Below are positions 40,605 through 50,567 of a DNA stretch of 64,000 nucleotides, piece after piece. The stretch is from JAMHWF01 sp048500255 (GTDB lineage: Bacteria; Pseudomonadota; Gammaproteobacteria; Burkholderiales; Burkholderiaceae_C). The stretch lies in the NCBI GenBank assembly GCA_048500255.1, contig JASNYH010000001.1, positions 62,001 to 126,000 on the forward strand. Reading direction: 5' to 3'. Within the stretch, counting starts at the first letter, position 1, and every line of letters begins with the position of its first letter. The notes beneath the pieces were generated by a model, which made no database searches, was not told where the DNA came from, and saw only the letters and a list, made by a program, of their open reading frames with translations. The translations under genes were made by a program, and so were the position numbers.

Positions 40605-41057
40605 ATGCAAGTGATCCTGCTCGAAAAGGTCGCCAACCTCGGCAACCTCGGCGACGTCGTCAAGGTCAAGGACGGCTATGCGCGCAACTTCCTGATCCCG
40701 ACGCGCCAGGCGCGCCGGGCCACGGAGGCCGCGATCAAGGAGTTCGAGACCAAGCGCGCCGAGCTCGAGGCTGCCGCCGCCGCCAAGCTGACGCAGGCGC
40801 AGACGCTGGGCGAGCGCCTCGCCGGCCAGACGGTGCGCATCACGCAGAAGGCCGGCGTCGACGGCCGGCTGTTCGGCTCGGTGACCAACGCCGACATCGC
40901 CGAGGCACTGCGCCAGGCCGGCTTCGAGGTGCAGAAGTCCCAGGTTCGCATGCCGGCCGGGCCGCTGAAGACGGTCGGCGAGCACGCCGTGTCGGTCGCG
41001 CCGCACACCGACGTCGTCGTCGACCTGACGGTCAGCGTCTACGCCGAGGTCGACTGA
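40605..41057 (+). CDS. rplI: 50S ribosomal protein L9
   Basis: L9 binds domain V of 23S rRNA near the L1 stalk and projects from the subunit. The 150-residue protein has the N-terminal RNA-binding fold (MQVILLEKVANLGNLGDVVKVKDGYARNFLIP), the long connecting helix (about 42-75) and the C-terminal domain. ATG follows GAGGAG. It ends the rpsF operon; a strong terminator begins 30 bases later. Confidence 0.98.
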   Translation: MQVILLEKVANLGNLGDVVKVKDGYARNFLIPTRQARRATEAAIKEFETKRAELEAAAAAKLTQAQTLGERLAGQTVRITQKAGVDGRLFGSVTNADIAEALRQAGFEVQKSQVRMPAGPLKTVGEHAVSVAPHTDVVVDLTVSVYAEVD

Positions 41058-41086
41058 CGCGCGCGTCGTCCGCGTCGCACCGCCCG

Positions 41087-41116
41087 AGGGGCCGGCACTG
41101 CCGGCCCCTTTGTTTT
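41087..41116 (+). terminator. Intrinsic terminator after rplI
   Basis: AGGGGCCGGC (41087-41096) and GCCGGCCCCT (41100-41109) form a perfect 10-bp stem with an ACT loop, followed by TTGTTTT. It separates the ribosomal operon from dnaB. Confidence 0.85.
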
Positions 41117-41199
41117 GCACCGCCGTCCACCGGCGTTACCCCGGATTTCCACAGCCTTGCGCACAGCCGCTCGCGCGGCAGCGCCCGTATCATTCGCCG

Positions 41200-42618
41200 A
41201 TGTCCGCCGTCTACTCGTCGTCGACCGAATTCATGTCCTCCGTCGCGCGTGCCGACGACGAGGTGGCGCGACTGCGCGTGCCGCCGCACTCCGTCGAGGC
41301 CGAGCAGAGCGTGCTCGGCGGCCTGCTGCTCGACAACCTGGCCTGGGACCGTGCGGCCGACCTCCTGACGGACAGCGACTTCTACCGCTACGAGCACAAG
41401 CTGATCCACGCCGCGATCGGCGCGCTGATCAATGCGTCGCGGCCGGCCGACGTGATCACCGTCTTCGAGCACCTGCAAAGCCTGGGCAAGGCCGATGAGT
41501 GCGGCGGGCTGACCTACCTGAACGCACTCGCGCAGAGCGTGCCGAGCGCGGCCAACCTGCGCCGCTACGCCGAGATCGTTCGCGAGCGCGCCATCCTGCG
41601 CAAGCTCGTCGCGGCGAGCGACGAGATCGCCACGTCGGCGTTCAACCCGCAGGGCCGACCGGTGTCGCAGATCCTCGACGAGGCCGAAGGGCGCATCTTC
41701 CGCATCGGCGAGGAGGGCTCGCGCTCGCGCCAGGGCTTCCAGGGTATCGACCAGCTCGTCGTGCAGTTGATCGACCGCGTCAACGAGCTGCACGAGAACG
41801 GCGCCGAGGAAGTGACGGGCGTGCGCACCGGCTTCTACGAGATGGACCGCATGACGGCCGGCCTGCAGCCGGGCGATCTGATCGTGCTGGCGGCGCGGCC
41901 GTCGATGGGCAAGACGGCGTTCGCGCTGAACATCGCCGAGAACGTCGCCGTGCACGAGGGCCTGCCCGTCGTCGTGTTTTCGATGGAAATGGGCGCGTCG
42001 CAGCTCGCGCTGCGCATGGTCGGCTCTCTCGGGCGCATCAACCAGCAGCACCTGCGCACCGGCAAGCTGGGCGACGACGAATGGAGCCGGTTGTCGGAGG
42101 CCGTTGACAAGCTCGGCAAGGCGCCCGTCTTCATCGACGAGACGCCGGCGCTCAACTCCAACGAGCTGCGCGCGCGCGCGCGCCGCCAGGCGCGCCAGTG
42201 CGGGCGGCTCGGCCTGATCGTCGTCGACTACCTGCAGCTGATGAGCGGCTCGAGCTCGGGCGACGAGAACCGCGCCACCGAGATCGGCGAGATCTCGCGC
42301 GGCCTCAAGGCGCTCGCCAAGGAGCTGCAGTGTCCTGTGATCGCGCTGTCGCAGCTCAACCGCAGCGTCGAGACCCGCAACGACAAGCGGCCGATGATGA
42401 GCGACCTGCGAGAGTCGGGCGCGATCGAGCAGGACGCCGACGTGATCATGTTCATCTACCGCGACGACTACTACAACAAGGAATCGAAGGAGCCCGGTGT
42501 CGCCGAGATCATCATCGGCAAGCAGCGCAACGGCCCGACGGGCGAGGTCAAGCTCGCCTTCCTGAAGCCGCTGACGCGCTTCGAGAACCTGGCGCCGGGC
42601 GCGGGCGACGACTACTAA
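41200..42618 (+). CDS. dnaB: Replicative DNA helicase DnaB
   Basis: DnaB is the hexameric 5'-3' helicase at the replication fork and recruits DnaG primase. The 472-residue protein has the N-terminal DnaG-binding domain (about 28-130: VPPHSVEAEQSVLGGLLLD), a linker helix, and the RecA-like domain with Walker A RPSMGKTA (233-240), Walker B LGLIVVDYLQLM and the arginine finger near the end of the domain. ATG 41200 gives the usual length; ATG 41233 is also possible, and neither has a ribosome site. No intein is present. It follows the rplI terminator, the common rplI-dnaB order. Confidence 0.97.
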   Translation: MSAVYSSSTEFMSSVARADDEVARLRVPPHSVEAEQSVLGGLLLDNLAWDRAADLLTDSDFYRYEHKLIHAAIGALINASRPADVITVFEHLQSLGKADECGGLTYLNALAQSVPSAANLRRYAEIVRERAILRKLVAASDEIATSAFNPQGRPVSQILDEAEGRIFRIGEEGSRSRQGFQGIDQLVVQLIDRVNELHENGAEEVTGVRTGFYEMDRMTAGLQPGDLIVLAARPSMGKTAFALNIAENVAVHEGLPVVVFSMEMGASQLALRMVGSLGRINQQHLRTGKLGDDEWSRLSEAVDKLGKAPVFIDETPALNSNELRARARRQARQCGRLGLIVVDYLQLMSGSSSGDENRATEIGEISRGLKALAKELQCPVIALSQLNRSVETRNDKRPMMSDLRESGAIEQDADVIMFIYRDDYYNKESKEPGVAEIIIGKQRNGPTGEVKLAFLKPLTRFENLAPGAGDDY

Positions 42619-42620
42619 AG

Positions 42621-42644
42621 CCTGGCGCGCCTTGCGCGCGCAGG
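42621..42644 (+). terminator. Hairpin after dnaB
   Basis: CCTGGCGCGC (42621-42630) pairs with GCGCGC-G-CAGG (42634-42644) around a CTT loop, a 10-bp stem with one bulged G. It starts three bases after the dnaB stop and ends just before the LexA box. No U-run follows. Confidence 0.5.
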
Positions 42645-42646
42645 CA

Positions 42647-42666
42647 TACTGTGTATATTTACAGTA
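42647..42666 (+). promoter_or_regulatory. LexA (SOS) box overlapping the radical SAM start codon
   Basis: TACTGTGTATATTTACAGTA matches the E. coli LexA consensus TACTGTATATATATACAGTA at 17 of 20 positions, including both CTGT/ACAG half-sites at the correct 8-base spacing. Its last base is the A of the ATG at 42666. TATATT inside it (42654-42659) could be the -10, placing transcription start at the ATG itself. Confidence 0.88.
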
Positions 42667-43784
42667 TGCCGAACGAGGATCGATCCTGCGGCTCGCGCGC
42701 CGCCGCGCCGATCAAGGGCCGCGGCACGTCGTGGGCGATGGTGCACCGCTACGCCGCCCACGCGCGCGACGCCTTCGACGACGGCTGGGGCACGCTCGAG
42801 CAGCAGGCGGCTGAAGTCGTCGTGCCGCCGGCCACGCAGGTCATCGAGCAGCGCGCGGGCAGCGTGCTCACGGCCAACGAATCACCCGACATCGCTTTCG
42901 ACGCCTCGGTGAATCCGTACCGTGGCTGCGAGCACGGCTGCGTCTACTGCTTCGCGCGGCCGACGCACAGTTACCTGAACCTGTCGCCGGGACTCGACTT
43001 CGAGACGCGCATCGTTGCCAAGGTCAACGTCGCCGAGCGGCTGCGCGCCGCGCTCGCGGCGCCGCGCTACCGGCCCTCGCTGATCAACGTCGGCTCGGCG
43101 ACCGACGCCTACCAGCCGGTCGAGCGCCGGCTGCGCCTCACGCGCGGCGTCATCGAAGTGCTCGCCGAGTGCAGCCATGCGTTCTCGCTCGTCACCAAGT
43201 CGTCGGGTGTCGAGCGCGACCTCGACCTGATCGCGCCGATGGCGTCGCGCCGCCTCGTCGCCGTCTACGTCTCGGTGACGACGCTCGACGCCGCGCTGGC
43301 GCGCATCATGGAGCCGCGCGCGGCCGCGCCGGCGCGCCGCCTGCGCACGATCCGCACGCTGGCCGACGCCGGCGTGCCGGTCGGCGTGAGCCTGTCGCCC
43401 GTCATCCCGTTCGTCAACGAGCCCGAGATCGAGCGCGTGCTCGACGCCGCTGTGCAGGCCGGCGCGCGGCGCGCCTTCGCCATCGTGCTGCGCCTGCCGT
43501 GGGAGGTGAATCCGCTGTTCCAGCGCTGGCTCGAGCAGCACTTCGCGCAGCGCGCCGCGCGCGTGATGGCGCGCATCCGCGAGATGCGCGGCGGGCGCGA
43601 CTACGACGCGCGTTGGGGCGCGCGCATGAGCGGCGAGGGCGTGTGGGCGGCGCTGCTGCGCCAGCGCTTCGACAAGGCCTGCGCGCGCCATGGGCTCGCC
43701 GGCGAGCGCTTCGAGCTCGATCTCTCGGCCTTCACACCGCCGCGGCGCAGGGACGCGGCGCAGCGCCAGGCCTCGCTGTTCTGA
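42666..43784 (+). CDS. PA0069-family radical SAM protein (SPL-like)
   Basis: This 372-residue protein carries the radical SAM cluster Cys88-x3-Cys92-x2-Cys95 in NPYRGCEHGCVYCFARP and an N-terminal IKGRG motif (16-20) typical of the PA0069/Rv2578c family, which is distantly related to spore photoproduct lyase. The reaction is unknown; a DNA-lesion role is a reasonable inference because a LexA box overlaps its start. From memory, P. aeruginosa PA0069 is also in the LexA regulon. ATG 42666 is the only start that keeps KGRG; there is no space for a ribosome site, so the mRNA is probably leaderless. Confidence 0.88.
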   Translation: MPNEDRSCGSRAAAPIKGRGTSWAMVHRYAAHARDAFDDGWGTLEQQAAEVVVPPATQVIEQRAGSVLTANESPDIAFDASVNPYRGCEHGCVYCFARPTHSYLNLSPGLDFETRIVAKVNVAERLRAALAAPRYRPSLINVGSATDAYQPVERRLRLTRGVIEVLAECSHAFSLVTKSSGVERDLDLIAPMASRRLVAVYVSVTTLDAALARIMEPRAAAPARRLRTIRTLADAGVPVGVSLSPVIPFVNEPEIERVLDAAVQAGARRAFAIVLRLPWEVNPLFQRWLEQHFAQRAARVMARIREMRGGRDYDARWGARMSGEGVWAALLRQRFDKACARHGLAGERFELDLSAFTPPRRRDAAQRQASLF

Positions 43785-43803
43785 ACGGCCTCGCGCCGCC
43801 GCG

Positions 43804-43878
43804 CCGGGCCGCCCCAGGCCAGGCCCGCCACCCTCGCGGAGGGTCGCTCGCCGTACCCGGCGAGCGGGGTGCCGTCAT
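43804..43878. repeat. Dispersed hairpin repeat, copy 2
   Basis: It begins CCGGGCCGCCCCAGGCCAGG, then ACCCTC-GCG-GAGGGT (43830-43844), then a perfect 9-bp hairpin CGCTCGCCG/CGGCGAGCG (43845-43853, 43858-43866, loop TACC), ending GGGGTGCCGTCAT. The layout matches copy 1 at 21162-21235, yet the second stem has a different sequence in both arms. It lies between convergent genes and probably terminates both; otherwise this 107-base gap is empty. Confidence 0.75.
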
Positions 43879-43891
43879 CTCGACGCGCCGT

Positions 43892-45520
43892 TCAGGCGCG
43901 AAGCGTCAGGCCGCCCGCGGAACGATGGCGCCGCGGCGTACCGACGGCCTGCGTGCCGGCCTGGCAATAGCGCTGCTTGAGCGCGTCGGCGCGGGCCAGA
44001 AGCTCGGCGCTGTCGTCGATCTTCGCGTGGTGGCGCTGCGTGACGAGCGCGGCCAGCTCGATCAGCTTGGCGTTGCGCGTCGTCTCGCCGTCGTCGAGCA
44101 GCATCTGCACCGCCTGGCGCGGCTGCCCGTTGACGGAGTGGCCCATCGCGCGCTCGGCCAGCGACGACACGGCGGCGTGGCTGTCGCGGATCAGCTTGGC
44201 GGCCGGATCTTTCGACTGCGCCGCCGCCACCAGCATCTCGCAGGTCGCTTTCGACACGCACAGGCGGCGCGCGATCGCGGCGACGTGGCCGCCCATCTCG
44301 TCGAGCTGGATCTCCTGGCTGTTCAGGCGCACCCACAGCCCGATGACGTTGCAGCCGCGCTCCATGTCGAAGCCCGGCTGGTCGTGCTCGAGGGCGAGCT
44401 CGCGCGCCAGCTCGACGGCGGCGGCGACGCGCCGCTCGTGCAACACGCGCAGCGCCGCGATGACGCGCTCGAAGTGGCGCAGGCGCGCCGCCTCGGGCTG
44501 CGCCTCGATCAGCCGCCCGAGCTGCGACTGCGTCTGCCCGAGCGCCTTGCCGTCGCGCGCGTCGAAGTGCAGCATCGCCAGCAGCACGAGGGCGAGCGGA
44601 TCGAACAGCCGCGACTTCACGCCCATGCGCGCCGCGCGATCGAGCAGGTCGAGCGCCTCGACCGCCTCGCCGGCATAGAACGCGAGCGTGCCCGCGTGCT
44701 GCAGCCGCGTCACGCTGCCGGGCGTCAGTTCGGCGGCCTTGCGGAACGTCTGCAGCGCCTCGCCGAGCTCGCCCTGTTCGATCTGCACGTGGCCGAGCAC
44801 GTCGTATGAGTCGGCGTGGTCCGGCGCGTCGCCGATCAGCACGTCGAGCGTGCGTCGCGCGGGCGCGAGCTGCCCCGAGGCGACCTGCGTGCGCGCGATA
44901 CCGAGGCGCGCCCACGGCAGCGCGCGCGCCTCGAGCACGGCGTCGTACATCTGCCGCGCCGACTCCGGGTCGTCGATGCGCAAGTAGAGCTCGGCGCCGA
45001 TGCGCGCGGCGTAGAGCCAGTACGGCCCGCGCCTTGCGAAGCGGTCGCGGCACAGTGCGGCGGCGGCGGCGAACTGCCGGGCCTGGATCGCCTCGAAGAT
45101 GTGGCGCAGCTCGCGCTTGCGGCGGCGCGCCTCGACGAGGCGCTCGCCCAGGCTGGCGGCGCTGTAGGGCTTGAGCAGGTAACTGTCGAGCGCCGTCTCG
45201 GCGGCCTCGGTGACGCGCTCGTACGTCGCCTCGCCGGTGACCATCACGAACACGGTGTAGTACGGCAGCAGTTCGGCGCGCCGCAGGTCGGCCAGCAGGT
45301 CAGGCCCCGACATCGTGCTGCGCTCGAAGTGATGCTCGCACAGGATGATGTCGAACGCCTGGTGCTCGAGGATGTTGCGCGCGTCCTGCAGGTTGCTGGT
45401 CTGGCGCACCGTGCCGACGCCGAAGCTGCGCAGGTGCGCGCACAGCACGCCGCGCGAGGTCGCGTTCGCGTCGATCACCAATGCGCTGGTCTTTTCGATG
45501 TCGTCGTCGAGCAGGTACAC
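43892..45520 (-). CDS. Receiver-domain protein with TPR array, atypical phospho-acceptor
   Basis: The 542-residue protein has an N-terminal CheY-like receiver (about 12-135) and a helical TPR-rich region (about 145-480: ALQTFRKAAELTPGSVTRLQHAGTLAFYAG and similar repeats). Acid-pocket Asp17 (LVIDANATSR) and Lys in YLLKPYS are present, but the phospho-acceptor position reads DIILCEHHFERSTMSG, so Glu62 stands where Asp is expected. That suggests constitutive or phosphorylation-independent signalling. There is no DNA-binding domain; output is probably protein-protein interaction. It starts with GTG at 45520. No kinase is adjacent, so it is an orphan. Downstream of dnaJ by 117 bases. Confidence 0.8.
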   Translation of the reverse strand: MYLLDDDIEKTSALVIDANATSRGVLCAHLRSFGVGTVRQTSNLQDARNILEHQAFDIILCEHHFERSTMSGPDLLADLRRAELLPYYTVFVMVTGEATYERVTEAAETALDSYLLKPYSAASLGERLVEARRRKRELRHIFEAIQARQFAAAAALCRDRFARRGPYWLYAARIGAELYLRIDDPESARQMYDAVLEARALPWARLGIARTQVASGQLAPARRTLDVLIGDAPDHADSYDVLGHVQIEQGELGEALQTFRKAAELTPGSVTRLQHAGTLAFYAGEAVEALDLLDRAARMGVKSRLFDPLALVLLAMLHFDARDGKALGQTQSQLGRLIEAQPEAARLRHFERVIAALRVLHERRVAAAVELARELALEHDQPGFDMERGCNVIGLWVRLNSQEIQLDEMGGHVAAIARRLCVSKATCEMLVAAAQSKDPAAKLIRDSHAAVSSLAERAMGHSVNGQPRQAVQMLLDDGETTRNAKLIELAALVTQRHHAKIDDSAELLARADALKQRYCQAGTQAVGTPRRHRSAGGLTLRA

Positions 45521-45610
45521 CGTGCAGTCTCGTGGTCGCGGCTGCGCCAGCCGGAGCGGGCGGCCCGGATGAGGATGATGCAGGTGGTTTCGGCGCCCGC
45601 CGCGCCGACT

Positions 45611-45632
45611 TGAGGCCGGATCGCAGGCCTCA
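45611..45632 (-). terminator. Hairpin after dnaJ
   Basis: TGAGGCC (45611-45617) and GGCCTCA (45626-45632) form a 7-bp stem with an 8-base loop beginning five bases beyond the dnaJ stop. No U-run follows; a Rho-aided or weak terminator is possible. Confidence 0.45.
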
Positions 45633-45637
45633 GGCCG

Positions 45638-46777
45638 TCACTTGAACAGATCCTTGACGCGGTCCGTCCAGCTCGTTGCACCCGGCGTGTGACGCTCGCC
45701 GCCCTTGCGCAGCGAGTCGTCGAGCTCGCGCAGCAGCTTGCGCTGGTGCTCGGTGAGCTTGACCGGGGTCTCGATCGCGATGTGGCAGTACAGGTCGCCC
45801 GGGTAGCTCGAGCGCACGCCCTTGATGCCCTTGCCGCGCAGACGGAACGTCTTGCCGTGTTGCGTGCCCTCGGGCAGGTCGATCTCGGCCTTGCCGCCGA
45901 GCGTAGGTACCTCGATGCTGCCGCCGAGCGCAGCCGTCGTCAGACCGACGGGCACGGTGCAGTGCAGGTCATCGCCGTCGCGCTCGAAGACTTCGTGCTG
46001 CTTGATGCGGATCTCGATGTAGAGGTCGCCGTTGGGCCCGCCGTTGGTGCCCGGCTCGCCGTTGCCGGCCGAGCGGATGCGCATGCCTTCGTTGATGCCG
46101 GCCGGGATCTTGACCTCGAGCGTCTTCGTCTTCTTCGTCTTGCCCTGGCCGCCGCAGACGGTGCACGGCTCGGGGACGATCTTGCCGCTGCCGTGGCACT
46201 GCGGGCAGGTCTGCTGGATGCTGAAGAATCCCTGGCGCAGGTGCACCGTGCCGGCGCCACTGCAGGTCGGACAGACCTTGGCGCTGGTGCCGGGCTTGGC
46301 GCCGCTGCCGTGGCAGGTATCGCAGGTCTCCCAGCTCGGGATGCGGATCTGCGTGTCCTTGCCGTGCGCGGCCTCCTCGAGCGTGATCTCCATCGCGTAC
46401 GACAGGTCGCTGCCGCGGTAGACCTGCGCGCCGCCGCGGCGGGCGCCCGCAGCACCGCCGAAGATGTCGCCGAAGATGTCGCCGAAGGCCTCGGCGAAGC
46501 CGCCGAAGCCTTCGGGGCCGGCGCCGCGAAAGCCGCCGGCGTTCGGGTCGACGCCGGCGTGGCCGTACTGGTCGTAGGCGGCGCGCTTGGGCGCATCCGA
46601 CAGCATCTCGTAGGCCTCCTTGGCCTCCTTGAACGACTCCTCGGCCTTCTTTGCCCCGTCGCCCTGGTTGCGGTCGGGGTGGTACTTCATGGCCAGCTTG
46701 CGATAGGCCTTCTTGATGTCCTCGTCGCTCGCATTGCGCGGCACGCCGAGCACATCGTAGTAATCACGCTTCGCCAT
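45638..46777 (-). CDS. dnaJ: Chaperone protein DnaJ
   Basis: DnaJ delivers unfolded clients to DnaK and stimulates its ATPase. The 379-residue protein has the J-domain (1-70) with HPD at 33-35, a Gly/Phe-rich linker (about 75-115), four CxxCxGxG zinc repeats (CDTCHGSG, CPTCSGAG, CPQCHGSG, CTVCGGQG) and the C-terminal substrate domain. ATG at 46777 (MAKRDYYDVLG) has GAGGGTGG upstream and matches the family; an upstream in-frame GTG at 46786 is rejected. It ends the grpE-dnaK-dnaJ cluster. Confidence 0.97.
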   Translation of the reverse strand: MAKRDYYDVLGVPRNASDEDIKKAYRKLAMKYHPDRNQGDGAKKAEESFKEAKEAYEMLSDAPKRAAYDQYGHAGVDPNAGGFRGAGPEGFGGFAEAFGDIFGDIFGGAAGARRGGAQVYRGSDLSYAMEITLEEAAHGKDTQIRIPSWETCDTCHGSGAKPGTSAKVCPTCSGAGTVHLRQGFFSIQQTCPQCHGSGKIVPEPCTVCGGQGKTKKTKTLEVKIPAGINEGMRIRSAGNGEPGTNGGPNGDLYIEIRIKQHEVFERDGDDLHCTVPVGLTTAALGGSIEVPTLGGKAEIDLPEGTQHGKTFRLRGKGIKGVRSSYPGDLYCHIAIETPVKLTEHQRKLLRELDDSLRKGGERHTPGATSWTDRVKDLFK

Positions 46778-46801
46778 CCGATCCACCCTCGTTCAAACGC
46801 G

Positions 46802-46830
46802 AAAAGCCGCGCCGGGGTCGGCGCAGCGGC
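46802..46830 (-). terminator. Attenuator-like hairpin between dnaK and dnaJ
   Basis: On the minus strand GCCGC-TGC-GCCG pairs with CGGCGCGGC, with a three-base bulge, followed by TTTTC. It may reduce dnaJ relative to dnaK expression. The remaining part of the 107-base gap shows only the dnaJ ribosome site. Confidence 0.5.
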
Positions 46831-46884
46831 CAGCCTCGAACGCGGCGACGAAACGCGGGACCACGGCCCCGCGCCGTCCAGACA

Positions 46885-48840
<1,956 letters not shown>

Positions 48841-48881
48841 GGGTTGCTCCTGTATCCGGGAAATGTCGAGTTGTCTTGGAC

Positions 48882-48907
48882 GTGTGGCCGCGCGCCGCGA
48901 TTTCAAG
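48882..48907 (-). promoter_or_regulatory. Possible second sigma-32 promoter before dnaK
   Basis: On the minus strand CTTGAAA (48901-48907) is a perfect sigma-32 -35 core, followed after 13 bases by CCACAC (48882-48887), a weak -10. It would give dnaK an extra heat-shock start within the operon. Confidence 0.4.
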
Positions 48908-48922
48908 CGAGCGCGGCGGCGC

Positions 48923-49465
48923 TCACGCCTTGGCGGCGGCCACCGTGACGAGCGCCGGACGCAGCACGCGGTCGGCGATGAGATAGCCCTTCTGCAGCAC
49001 GGCGACGATGGTGTTGGGCTCCTGGTCGACCGGCACGACGCTGATCGCCTGGTGCTGGTGCGGATCGAACCGGGTGGCTGCCGGCGGATCGATCGGGATC
49101 ACCTTGCTGCGCTCCAGGGCCGTCATGAGTTGTCGCAACGTGGCGTGCACGCCCTCGAGAATCTGCGCCGGCGTGGCGTCGGGCAGGGCGATCGCCGCCT
49201 CGAGGCTGTCGATCACGGGCAGCAGGTTTTCGGCAAACGCCTCGATCGCGAACTTGCGCGTCTTGGCGACCTCTTCGTCGGCGCGCCGGCGTGTGTTCTC
49301 GGCATCGGCCTTGGCGCGCAGGTAGGCGTCGGACATCTCGGCGTGCCGCACTTCGAGGTCGGCAAGGCGCTGTTCGAGCGGCTGCGCCGCCTCGGCGGCG
49401 GCCTGGGACGGCGCCGCAGCGCCTGCGGCGGCGGGTTCGGCTTGGGGATCGTTCGTGTTCGTCAT
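48923..49465 (-). CDS. grpE: Nucleotide exchange factor GrpE
   Basis: GrpE releases ADP from DnaK and acts as a thermosensor. The 180-residue protein has a disordered Ala/Pro/Gln-rich N-terminus (1-35), a long coiled-coil helix (about 40-90: LEQRLADLEVRHAEMSDAYLRAKADAEN), and the C-terminal beta wing (about 130-180: HQAISVVPVDQEPNTIVAVLQKGYLIADRVLRPALVTVA). ATG at 49465 follows CAGGAAA and lies 18 bases after the predicted sigma-32 start site. It is the first gene of the heat-shock operon. Confidence 0.96.
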   Translation of the reverse strand: MTNTNDPQAEPAAAGAAAPSQAAAEAAQPLEQRLADLEVRHAEMSDAYLRAKADAENTRRRADEEVAKTRKFAIEAFAENLLPVIDSLEAAIALPDATPAQILEGVHATLRQLMTALERSKVIPIDPPAATRFDPHQHQAISVVPVDQEPNTIVAVLQKGYLIADRVLRPALVTVAAAKA

Positions 49466-49489
49466 GCGTGGTTTCCTGCCCAGCGGCGG

Positions 49490-49517
49490 ATTTGGGGCCG
49501 CCGGAACCGGCTTCAAG
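49490..49517 (-). promoter_or_regulatory. Sigma-32 heat-shock promoter for grpE-dnaK-dnaJ
   Basis: On the minus strand CTTGAA (49512-49517), a 14-base spacer, and CCCCAAAT (49490-49497) match the sigma-32 consensus CTTGAA/CCCCATNT almost perfectly. Transcription should begin near 49483, giving a very short leader to grpE at 49465. Confidence 0.85.
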
Positions 49518-49697
49518 CCCGGCGCCGAAACTTTTGTTCACGTCGCGGTGGCCGCAGGGTTGCGGCGCTGCCACAGGTGCCGGGCCGCGCGGCATCGCGT
49601 TGCGGCACTTGTTGGCGGACGACCGACCCCGCGTCCGCGGGGCCGGCCGGCGGGAATTATCGTCGGGAGACACGTGTCGCCGACTCGACGATTCCGC

Positions 49698-50567
49698 ATG
49701 TCTGCCCGACCTCCGATCGACCTTCCGTCCGCCACCGGCCTGCAAGTCCTTCCCGATGAACAGCATGCGCGCCTGGCCTTGCGCGAGGCCCGCGTGCTGA
49801 TGGCCCCCGTCGTGCGCTGGCTGCTGCGCCATGGCGTGCACTACGGTGCCTTCGCCGAGGTGCTCAAGGGCGTGTTCGTCGCCGTCGCGCGCGAGGAGCT
49901 GGCGCGCGCCGGCGCCCGCACGACGGACTCGGCGATCAGCGTGATGTCGGGCGTGCACCGCAAGGACGTGCGCGCCATCGGCGCCGATCCGGTGGCCCGG
50001 CCGCTGCCGCGCTGCGTGCCGCTGGCGGCGCAGTTGCTCGAGCGCTGGCGCAGCGACGCCCGCTATGCCGAGGCCGACGGGCGCCCGCGAGCGCTGCCGC
50101 GCAGCGGCGCGACGGGGAGCTTCGAGGCGCTGGCGCGCGACATCTCGAGCGACGTGCACCCGCGCACGCTGCTCGACGAACTGCTGCGGCTCGAACTCGT
50201 CGCGCTCGACGGCGACGCCGTGCGCATCGTACGTGCGCAGGCGAGCCCGGCGCCGGGCCTCGAGAACGGCGCCGCCGAGTTCTCGACGAGCGCGGCCGAC
50301 CACATCGCCGCCGCCGTCCACAACCTGACGCAGGACGGTCCGAAGTTTCTCGCGCAGAGCCTGGCCGTCGACGGCCTGACGGCCGAGGCCGCGCAGCAGC
50401 TGCACGAGGCCGCGCGCACCCTGTGGCAGGCGCTGCTGCCGGCGCTCGCGGCGAGCGCGCGCGAGCAGGTGCGCGCGACGGCGCTGGCGGCGTCGGACGA
50501 CGCCGCCTCGCGCGTGCGCGTCGGCGTCTACTGCTACAGCGACCCGGCGCCGACGAGCGCGCCTTAG
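49698..50567 (+). CDS. DUF6502 family protein
   Basis: The 289-residue protein matches the DUF6502 pattern: LMAPVVRWLLRHGVHYGAFAEVLKGVFVAVAREEL, followed by a helix-turn-helix-like SAISVMSGVHRKDVRAI, then a second conserved block on SSDVHPRTLLDELLRLELVALDGDAV. The HTH-like part suggests DNA binding, but function is unknown. ATG at 49698 is preferred; the frame is open further upstream across the divergent grpE promoter region, which argues against a longer start. It is divergent from grpE and its stop overlaps the hslR-like gene by three bases. Confidence 0.75.
   Translation: MSARPPIDLPSATGLQVLPDEQHARLALREARVLMAPVVRWLLRHGVHYGAFAEVLKGVFVAVAREELARAGARTTDSAISVMSGVHRKDVRAIGADPVARPLPRCVPLAAQLLERWRSDARYAEADGRPRALPRSGATGSFEALARDISSDVHPRTLLDELLRLELVALDGDAVRIVRAQASPAPGLENGAAEFSTSAADHIAAAVHNLTQDGPKFLAQSLAVDGLTAEAAQQLHEAARTLWQALLPALAASAREQVRATALAASDDAASRVRVGVYCYSDPAPTSAP

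Noticed and set aside
41143..41152. DnaA-box-like ATTTCCACAG before dnaB
   Set aside because: Two mismatches to TTATCCACA and only one copy; no AT-rich region or clustered boxes, so it is not an origin.
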